A stretch of DNA of 5,098 nucleotides from an uncultured Lachnospiraceae bacterium (lineage in GTDB: Bacteria; Bacillota; Clostridia; Lachnospirales; Lachnospiraceae): the NCBI GenBank assembly GCA_902783445.1, contig CACZQX010000253.1, positions 1 through 5,098 of the forward strand, written 5' to 3'. The translations under genes and the position numbers were made by a program. This document shows, in pieces, positions 1 through 5,098 of this stretch. The stretch's first letter is position 1. Each line of letters begins with the position of its first letter. Under the pieces are notes generated by a model. The model was not told the origin of the DNA. It searched no databases and saw only the letters and a list, made by a program, of their open reading frames with translations.

Positions 1-2931
1 TTCTTTACGCATTGTCTGGATTTTACTGATTACTTCACGTACAAAACCTTCTTCGATAAGTTCATCGGAAAGTGTTGTTTCAAGAACAACGGTAATAGCT
101 TTATCGCTTTCGGAAACATAGCCTTCTGTCTGAGCCGCATCGATAAGCAAGTCTTCTTTCTCCATTACAATTTCTTCGGAGTCAAGTTTAAGCTTCAACT
201 GACCTGTAGCATTAATCTCATCCATGGCTGTATTGCCGTCAAGGCCTGCAAGCGCATTCTTAATCTGACCAAGAAGTTTACCGAATTTAGGTCCGCAAGT
301 TTTAAGCTGCGGTTTGAAGGAGTATGATGTGAAATCGCGCACATCATCAGTAAATACAAGCTCTTTTACATTAAGCTCTTCTTCAATGATTTCTTTGTAG
401 AACTCACTAAGTGTCCAGTCAGCCTTAATATACATCTTACCGATTGGCTGTCTGTTCTTGATGTTTGAAGTATTTCTTGCCGCACGGCCAAGAACAACGC
501 TGTCGAGAACTTTTTCCATGTTGTCTTCAAGTTCTTTGTCAATGAAAGCTTCGTTTGCAACAGGGAAGTCGCAAAGATGGATACTTTCAGGAGCGTTTTT
601 ATCTACATTTCTCACCAAATTCTGGTAGATATCTTCTGTCATGAAAGGTATCATAGGAGCCGCAACTTTACATGTTGTAACAAGCGCTGTATATAATGTC
701 ATGTAAGCATTAATCTTATCCTGCTCCATTCCTTTTGCCCAGAAACGATCACGTGAACGACGAACATACCAGTTACTCATTTCATCAACATAGTCTTGAA
801 GAGCACGAGCAGCTTCCGGAATCTTGTAGTTTCCGAGGCAATCATCAACTGTCTTGATTACCGTATTAAGTTTTGAAAGCAACCACTTATCCATAACAGG
901 AAGTTTGTCATAATCAAGTGTGTACTTTGTAGGATCGAATTCATCTATATTTGCGTAAAGTACAAAGAATGCATATGTATTCCAAAGCGTTCCCATAAAC
1001 TTACGCTGACCTTCAACTACGGCTTTTCCGTGGAAACGGTTTGGAAGCCATGGTGCACTGTTTACATAGAAGTACCATCTGATGGCATCTGCACCGTATT
1101 CATTAAGAGCGTCAAAAGGATCAACCGCATTGCCCTTTGATTTACTCATCTTCTGACCGTTTTCATCCTGAACATGTCCAAGAACAATAACATTCTTATA
1201 TGCAGGCTCATTGAAAATAAGTGTTGAAATGGCATGCAATGAGTAGAACCAACCACGTGTCTGGTCAACCGCTTCCGAAATAAAGTCTGCAGGGAACTGC
1301 TCTTTAAATAAATCCTGATTTTCAAAAGGATAATGATGCTGTGCAAAAGGCATTGAACCCGAATCAAACCAGCAGTCAATAACCTCGGGAACTCTGTGCA
1401 TTTCCTTGCCGCAATGCGGACACTTGATTGTTACCGCATCAATGTAAGGACGATGAAGTTCGATTTCATCAGGACAATTATCCGAAAGCTCTTTAAGTTT
1501 TGCTATGCTTCCGATTGATTCTTGATGACCGCATTCACATTCCCAAATATTAAGAGGAGTACCCCAATAACGGTTACGGGAAATACCCCAATCCTGGATG
1601 TTTTCAAGCCAGTCACCGAAACGTCCTTTACCGATACTTTCAGGAATCCAGTTGATTTTGTTGTTATTTGCGATTAAGTCTTCTTTAACCGCTGTCATTT
1701 TGATGAACCAGGACTCACGAGCATAGTAAATAAGCGGTGTGTCGCATCTCCAGCAATGTGGATAGCTATGCTCGAATTTAGGAGCATCAAACAAAAGTCC
1801 CTTTTCTTCAAGGTATTTTAAAATCATAGGGTCGGCTTTCTTAACGAACACGCCTGCCCATGGAGTTTCTTTTGTAAGCTCACCTTTTCCGTCAACAAGC
1901 TGAATAAACGGAAGGTCATAGCCTTTGCATACTCTGTTATCGTCTTCACCGAAAGCAGGAGCAAGATGAACTACACCTGTACCGTCTGTAAGAGTTACGT
2001 AATTGTCGCATGTTACGTAATGAGCTTTTTTGTTTAATGTGATATTTGCCATTACTTCAGGGAAAAGTGGCTCATATTCTTTGTATTCAAGGCTCTTGCC
2101 CGGGAATTTGTCCAATATTTCCGTATCTTCGCCAAGTACTTTTCCCACAAGGGCTTCAGCCATGTAATATGTCATGCCGTCGGCGTTGTTCTTAACCTTA
2201 ACGTAAGTTTCATCAGGATTTACGCAAAGTGCAAGGTTAGAAGGAAGTGTCCAAGGTGTTGTTGTCCATGCAAGGATATATGCATCTTCGCCTTTTGCTT
2301 TGAAGCGCACGATTGCCGATTTTTCCTTAACATCTTTATAGCCCTGGGCAACCTCGTGGCTTGATAAAGGTGTACCGCAACGTGGGCAGTAAGGTACGAT
2401 TTTGTGGCCTTTGTAAAGAAGACCCTTATCATAAATCTGATTAAGCGCCCACCAGCAGCTTTCGATATAGTTGTTATCATATGTAATATACGGATTATCC
2501 ATATCAGCCCAGAAACCTACGGTACCGGAGAAATCTTCCCACATACCTTTATATTTCCATACACTTTCCTTGCAATGCTGAATAAATGGATCGATACCAT
2601 ATTCTTCAATCTGTTCTTTGCCGTCAAGACCAAGCATCTTTTCAACTTCTATTTCAACAGGAAGTCCGTGTGTATCCCAACCCGCCTTTCTCGGAACCTT
2701 GTGACCTTTCATTGTCTGGTAACGCGGAATCATATCTTTGATAACACGTGTAAGAACGTGGCCTATATGAGGTTTTCCGTTGGCTGTCGGAGGTCCGTCA
2801 AAAAACATGAAAGTATCGCAATTTTTCTTCTGTTCGATACTCTTTTTGAAAATTTCGTTGTCATTCCAAAATTTTTCGATTGCTTTTTCTCTTTCCACAA
2901 ACTTAAGATCGGTTGGAACTTTGTTATACAT
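1..2931 (-). CDS. ileS: Isoleucyl-tRNA synthetase, type 2 (IleRS2), C-terminus cut by window edge
   Basis: This cytoplasmic class I synthetase joins L-isoleucine to tRNA-Ile using ATP. The frame runs 977 codons from ATG 2931 and is still open at base 1. Full-length type-2 enzymes are roughly 1,040 aa, so about 60-70 residues are probably missing. Visible motifs: HIGH at residues 55-58 in GPPTANGKPHIGH; GWDTHGLPVE at 84-93; the editing (CP1) domain, about 190-390, with the Thr-rich AWTTTPWTLPSN at 221-232 and HLAPAFGEDD at 322-331; CWFDSG at 520-525; KMSKS at 594-598. Cysteine pairs at 182/185 and 393/396 flank the editing domain, and a further set lies at 465/467 and 504/507; both look like zinc sites (inferred). 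The anticodon-binding domain follows from about residue 640. The eukaryote-like wording around HIGH and the ending ELIEEGFVREVISKIQTMRK mark type 2 rather than the E. coli-like type 1. The start is fixed by a strong ribosome binding site and the T-box leader upstream. No frameshift was seen. Confidence 0.97.
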   Translation of the reverse strand, partial: MYNKVPTDLKFVEREKAIEKFWNDNEIFKKSIEQKKNCDTFMFFDGPPTANGKPHIGHVLTRVIKDMIPRYQTMKGHKVPRKAGWDTHGLPVEIEVEKMLGLDGKEQIEEYGIDPFIQHCKESVWKYKGMWEDFSGTVGFWADMDNPYITYDNNYIESCWWALNQIYDKGLLYKGHKIVPYCPRCGTPLSSHEVAQGYKDVKEKSAIVRFKAKGEDAYILAWTTTPWTLPSNLALCVNPDETYVKVKNNADGMTYYMAEALVGKVLGEDTEILDKFPGKSLEYKEYEPLFPEVMANITLNKKAHYVTCDNYVTLTDGTGVVHLAPAFGEDDNRVCKGYDLPFIQLVDGKGELTKETPWAGVFVKKADPMILKYLEEKGLLFDAPKFEHSYPHCWRCDTPLIYYARESWFIKMTAVKEDLIANNNKINWIPESIGKGRFGDWLENIQDWGISRNRYWGTPLNIWECECGHQESIGSIAKLKELSDNCPDEIELHRPYIDAVTIKCPHCGKEMHRVPEVIDCWFDSGSMPFAQHHYPFENQDLFKEQFPADFISEAVDQTRGWFYSLHAISTLIFNEPAYKNVIVLGHVQDENGQKMSKSKGNAVDPFDALNEYGADAIRWYFYVNSAPWLPNRFHGKAVVEGQRKFMGTLWNTYAFFVLYANIDEFDPTKYTLDYDKLPVMDKWLLSKLNTVIKTVDDCLGNYKIPEAARALQDYVDEMSNWYVRRSRDRFWAKGMEQDKINAYMTLYTALVTTCKVAAPMIPFMTEDIYQNLVRNVDKNAPESIHLCDFPVANEAFIDKELEDNMEKVLDSVVLGRAARNTSNIKNRQPIGKMYIKADWTLSEFYKEIIEEELNVKELVFTDDVRDFTSYSFKPQLKTCGPKFGKLLGQIKNALAGLDGNTAMDEINATGQLKLKLDSEEIVMEKEDLLIDAAQTEGYVSESDKAITVVLETTLSDELIEEGFVREVISKIQTMRKE

Positions 2932-2937
2932 ACTTTT

Positions 2938-2944
2938 ACTCCTT
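2938..2944 (-). promoter_or_regulatory. Ribosome binding site of ileS
   Basis: On the minus strand, AAGGAGT lies 6 bases before ATG 2931. It is a near-perfect anti-16S match at good spacing. It fixes the ileS start and lies just downstream of the T-box terminator, so translation can begin only on transcripts that pass the terminator. Confidence 0.9.
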
Positions 2945-2957
2945 CATTTTGTTTTTT

Positions 2958-2992
2958 AATAGAAAAGGCTCCGTCCATAATAGGACGAAGCC
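2958..2992 (-). terminator. Intrinsic terminator of the ileS T-box leader
   Basis: Read on the minus strand, GGCTTCGTCC (2992-2983) and GGACGGAGCC (2976-2967) form a 10-bp stem with one T-G pair and a 6-base loop. The U-rich tail TTTTCTATT (2966-2958) follows. Its 5' arm overlaps the 3' arm of the antiterminator, so the two folds exclude each other. It should form when tRNA-Ile is charged and stop transcription before ileS. It may also end any transcript reading through from the nucleotidase gene. Confidence 0.9.
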
Positions 2993-3019
2993 ATTATTAG
3001 CGTCGTTATACCACCTATT
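2979..3019 (-). promoter_or_regulatory. T-box antiterminator element
   Basis: On the minus strand, AATAGG (3019-3014) pairs with CCTATT (2984-2979), and ACGA (3006-3003) pairs with TCGT (2988-2985). Between the 5' arms lies a 7-base bulge, TGGTATA (3013-3007). TGGT is the part expected to pair with the tRNA 3' end, and its final T fits a discriminator A, as in tRNA-Ile. The 3' arm is the same DNA as the 5' arm and loop of the terminator, which gives the on/off switch. The usual bulge is UGGNACC; here the last two bases are UA, not CC. Confidence 0.87.
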
Positions 3020-3215
3020 AAATGTACCATCATACACTTGTCCTTTAACGCAGGTCTTACGTCAAACCCTAATTTCCCAAAAGATTTCAGGCTGCGACTC
3101 CAAAGTGATACCGATTATGCTTACTCTTATCTGCTCGCACCAAACGCAGACTCTCTGAAAATTTCAATCAAAACCGCTGTCTTTATCAACGTCTTTTTTT
3201 ATTTATTTCTTACAT

Positions 3216-3244
3216 ATTATAAGTAGGCAATTTTAATATGTCAA
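3216..3244 (-). promoter_or_regulatory. Consensus SigA-type promoter for ileS
   Basis: TTGACA (3244-3239) and TATAAT (3221-3216) are separated by exactly 17 bases on the minus strand, a perfect match to the housekeeping consensus. Transcription should start near 3208-3210, just before the first T-box motifs. The -35 box begins 28 bases past the stop codon of the nucleotidase gene. A strong constant promoter fits control by attenuation in the leader. Confidence 0.92.
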
Positions 3245-3271
3245 CAGAAATTGCAAAATTTGTCATGCATC

Positions 3272-4969
3272 TTATTTAATAACAATACGTCCCTGACCGT
3301 GAGGATCTGCATAATCGGAAGATAATTTGCCATTCAATCCTTCCTTTATGTATTTCTCCATGGTCTTATAATCGGACATTATAACCTCGGTTATATCATT
3401 TGCCCCCGCAAAGACCGTTAAACCGTTACCCGATTCTTTAAGGAGGTATGTTGAACTCGCCAAACTGTAAGTTTTATTAGGGTCTATATCCTCGCCGTTA
3501 ACCTTTACATTTTGAACTCGTCTGTCTCCCGACACAGCAACAAAGTTGCCGTCGGCATCGGCGGTGCAACTGCTTGCAACACTTGTATCTACTTCAAGCG
3601 TAAGCCCCGCAATCTGTAAAAATCCACCCTCCTCAGCCGGAAGAGCGCGATATGACCATTCAAGAGCATCTAATATCTGCTGTCCCGTAGCCTCAACTAC
3701 GCAAAGCTTATCACCAAAAGGCTGTGTATTAAATAAATCCATCATTGTTATATCCCCGGCCGAAATATTCTCCCTTATACCTCCGCCGTTCATTATCGCT
3801 ATATCTGCACCTGAGCAGTATTTGAATGCGTCAGCTGTAAAATCGCCCAAATTGGTTTCCGAATTTCTGACTGCTCTTAAAGCCTTGCCGCTCTCGTCCG
3901 TTTTATCCGGATTCAAAATTGTCAGGTCAAAGTCGGAACTTCCCACAACTTCCGACATTAACTCGTTAAGAACATCCAGCTTATCTTTTACCTTTTTGGA
4001 AATATCATTGTCCAAGTTCAAAAGCTCCGGCGCCGAAATCTCGTTATCCCAGCTGTAAATATTTGTCTCCGCGATTTTACCATCCGGATCTATATGACTG
4101 TAACCTATGGCCTGCATTTTTGTACCGCAGGCAGTCCTTACCACATCTTCACCGTTTTTGTTCTTAAGAAGCATCTGCTCACAGTCATGACTATGACCGT
4201 CTATAAGCACATCAATGCCCGTCGTATTTGCAATTACTTCCGCAGCTGTCCAAGGGCTTGCGGATGCAGCGGAGCCCAAATGTCCCAAGGCATACACATA
4301 ATCCGCACCTGCGGCTCTTGCATCATCCACTGCCTTTTGAACGGCATTGTAAAGCAATTCGCCCGTTTCATCTATCATGAAATCATATATATAATTACCG
4401 TTTTCATCTTTAAAAAGACTCGGCGTGGATTCGCTGATTGTTTTAGGGGTCGTGATACCTACAAAGGCAATCTTTTTGCCTCCCGCTTCTTTTATGATGT
4501 AAGGATCTAAAATTACTTCGCCGTTTTTTGTGAAGTTACAACTGATGTACGGAAAATCCGCTTTTTCCGTAAGTTCCATGAATTCCTCAACACCGTAATC
4601 AAACTCATGATTGCCGGGAACCGCGATATCATACTGCAAATCGTTCATGAGTTCTATAATATCTTCACCTTCACTCGCGCTTCCGATAAGTTCGCCCTGA
4701 ATAGCATCACCGTTGTCCACAAGAATGGTTTCGTAGCCCTTTGCCTCAAAGGAGTCTCTAACCGCTTTAAGACCCGCATATCCAAAACCTTTGTCCACCC
4801 CGCAATGAACATCAGAGGTGTAAAGAATGATAATGTCTCCCGTTTTTGCTACGGCAACTTCATACGTGTTTTCTTCCGAATTATGATTTGTTTTGTTCCC
4901 ATTGCATGCCGTAAGCATAAATGCAAAAATAATCATAAATGCAAGGCATAGTTTTTTTAATGCTTTCAT
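3272..4969 (-). CDS. Exported 5'-nucleotidase / 2',3'-cyclic phosphodiesterase family lipoprotein
   Basis: This is a 565-aa metallophosphoesterase of the UshA/CpdB/YfkN type, which removes phosphate from nucleotides outside the membrane so that nucleosides and phosphate can be taken up. It begins with a lipoprotein signal: Lys-rich N-terminus, hydrophobic stretch 7-18, and lipobox LTAC with Cys22. N-terminal metal domain: SDVH (Asp53, His55), DNGD (Asp88), GNHEFD 119-124 (Asn120, with His121 and Asp124 as the catalytic dyad), GHLG (His229) and DGHSH 256-260 (His258, His260). All expected metal ligands are present. C-terminal nucleotide-binding domain: NLGDFTAD near 372-379, NGGGIR 393-398, FNTQPFGD 412-419, and GGFLQIAGL around Phe449; Phe417 and Phe449 probably stack on the base. 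The length matches UshA (about 550 aa). ATG 4969 is chosen because it gives a proper signal peptide and has AGGGG 6 bases upstream. The frame is open further upstream, but that stretch holds the promoter. The exact substrate (5'-nucleotide, 2',3'-cyclic nucleotide or UDP-sugar) cannot be read from sequence. Confidence 0.95.
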   Translation of the reverse strand: MKALKKLCLAFMIIFAFMLTACNGNKTNHNSEENTYEVAVAKTGDIIILYTSDVHCGVDKGFGYAGLKAVRDSFEAKGYETILVDNGDAIQGELIGSASEGEDIIELMNDLQYDIAVPGNHEFDYGVEEFMELTEKADFPYISCNFTKNGEVILDPYIIKEAGGKKIAFVGITTPKTISESTPSLFKDENGNYIYDFMIDETGELLYNAVQKAVDDARAAGADYVYALGHLGSAASASPWTAAEVIANTTGIDVLIDGHSHDCEQMLLKNKNGEDVVRTACGTKMQAIGYSHIDPDGKIAETNIYSWDNEISAPELLNLDNDISKKVKDKLDVLNELMSEVVGSSDFDLTILNPDKTDESGKALRAVRNSETNLGDFTADAFKYCSGADIAIMNGGGIRENISAGDITMMDLFNTQPFGDKLCVVEATGQQILDALEWSYRALPAEEGGFLQIAGLTLEVDTSVASSCTADADGNFVAVSGDRRVQNVKVNGEDIDPNKTYSLASSTYLLKESGNGLTVFAGANDITEVIMSDYKTMEKYIKEGLNGKLSSDYADPHGQGRIVIK

Positions 4970-4975
4970 AGTTTT

Positions 4976-4985
4976 CCCCTCTCCC
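4976..4985 (-). promoter_or_regulatory. Ribosome binding site of the nucleotidase gene
   Basis: GGGAGAGGGG on the minus strand ends 6 bases before ATG 4969. It is purine-rich with an AGGGG core and decides the start against in-frame codons farther upstream. It lies only 2 bases from the palindrome at 4988-5009, so a hairpin there could affect ribosome access. Confidence 0.8.
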
Positions 4986-4987
4986 GG

Positions 4988-5009
4988 TTTTTGCGGATAT
5001 CCGCAAAAA
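4988..5009. repeat. Perfect 22-bp palindrome in the nucleotidase 5' leader
   Basis: The half-site TTTTTGCGGAT is followed directly by its exact reverse complement. As DNA it could be an operator for a dimeric repressor, at about +6 to +27 from the predicted transcription start near 5015. As RNA it would fold into a 9-bp stem with an AUAU loop just before the ribosome binding site. On either strand the 3' arm ends in A's, so it is not a normal intrinsic terminator. I do not recognise it as a known regulator's site. Confidence 0.75.
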
Positions 5010-5021
5010 TTTCTTGTATAA

Positions 5022-5050
5022 ATGATAATATTTTTATTAAAGCAAGTCAA
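5022..5050 (-). promoter_or_regulatory. SigA-type promoter for the nucleotidase gene
   Basis: TTGACT (5050-5045) and TATCAT (5027-5022) are separated by 17 bases on the minus strand, one mismatch from consensus in each box. The spacer and surroundings are A+T-rich. Transcription should start around 5014-5016, giving a leader of about 45 bases that contains the palindrome and ribosome binding site. Confidence 0.75.
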
Positions 5051-5098
5051 ATACTTACATTTTACAAGGTCTTTCAATCTAAAATTTCTTATTGACAA

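Larger units (their letters stand above)
2958..3210 (-). promoter_or_regulatory. T-box riboswitch leader of ileS, probable tRNA-Ile (AUC) sensor
   Basis: This fills most of the gap between the two genes. In transcript order it shows: GTTGATAAAGAC near the 5' end, as in many T-box leaders; AGAGAG (3156-3151), then a TCTGC/GCAGA stem (3150-3146 with 3134-3130) enclosing TGGTG, the conserved Stem I distal-loop pattern; GGTATCACTTTGGAG, in which ATC at 3109-3107 sits at the usual specifier place and encodes Ile; a possible small hairpin TGACG/CGTTA (3064-3046); then AATAGGTGGT of the T-box proper and the terminator. In this family, uncharged tRNA pairs with the specifier through its anticodon and with UGGN through its 3' NCCA end. 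That stabilises the antiterminator and turns on the downstream synthetase gene. The Ile specifier agrees with the gene it precedes. I did not work out the base of Stem I fully. The 5' end is estimated from the promoter. Confidence 0.92.

Noticed and set aside
2763..2978. 71-codon minus-strand open frame overlapping the ileS start
   Set aside because: It starts inside the T-box terminator stem and is out of frame with the clear IleRS sequence, so it is a chance frame.
2404..3000. 198-codon open frame on the plus strand
   Set aside because: It lies antisense to the ileS 5' end and T-box terminator, has a composition typical of a reverse-strand shadow, and resembles no protein I know.
2913..3226. 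Overlapping plus-strand open frames of 81 and 62 codons in the intergenic region
   Set aside because: They cover the T-box leader and promoter, which fully explain this DNA, and I saw no supporting ribosome binding site.
3245..3271. Possible terminator just after the nucleotidase stop codon
   Set aside because: Only weak A/T repeats (AAATTT-like) are present, with no stable G+C stem and no U-tract.
3546..4058. 170-codon open frame on the plus strand
   Set aside because: It is antisense to the well-supported nucleotidase gene, and the low-complexity Ser/Ala/Leu-rich product looks like a shadow frame.
5092..5097. TTGACA on the plus strand, possible -35 box of a divergent promoter pointing right
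   Set aside because: The matching -10 region would be outside the window, and a six-base match alone is not enough.
4970..5098. In-frame extension of the nucleotidase gene up to the right window edge (alternative TTG start at 5098)
   Set aside because: The extra 43 codons cover the promoter, the palindrome and the ribosome binding site, and would bury the signal peptide and lipobox that begin cleanly at ATG 4969.

Overview
The window holds two genes, both read leftwards on the minus strand, and the control DNA in front of each. The organism looks like a low-GC Gram-positive of the Clostridia, possibly a Lachnospiraceae-type gut anaerobe. The grounds are A+T-rich intergenic DNA, strong GGAG-type ribosome binding sites, SigA-type promoters, a T-box leader and a type-2 isoleucyl-tRNA synthetase as the apparent housekeeping enzyme. 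The taxonomic placement is inference.

Right part (about 3272-5098): a complete gene for an exported lipoprotein of the 5'-nucleotidase / 2',3'-cyclic phosphodiesterase family (565 aa). It has its own near-consensus promoter (5022-5050). A perfect 22-bp palindrome (4988-5009) lies between the predicted transcription start and the ribosome binding site. The last ~48 bases (5051-5098) show nothing I can call with confidence.

Middle (2932-3271, 340 bases without a gene): almost all of it is the control region of ileS. A perfect-consensus promoter (TTGACA, 17-bp gap, TATAAT) starts only 28 bases after the nucleotidase stop codon. It is followed by a ~280-nt T-box leader with the distal-loop motifs, a probable AUC (Ile) specifier, an antiterminator with a UGGU bulge motif, and a competing intrinsic terminator. 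I see no separate terminator for the nucleotidase gene.

Left part (1-2931): ileS, isoleucyl-tRNA synthetase, with 977 codons visible. It runs off the left edge without a stop codon, so perhaps the last 60-70 residues are missing.

The two genes are not linked in an obvious pathway. One salvages or breaks down extracellular nucleotides; the other charges tRNA-Ile and is controlled by the charging state of that tRNA. This is an ordinary chromosomal region with a well-preserved regulatory leader. I found no new defence, mobile or biosynthetic system. The items most worth checking are the non-canonical T-box bulge and the unexplained palindrome.
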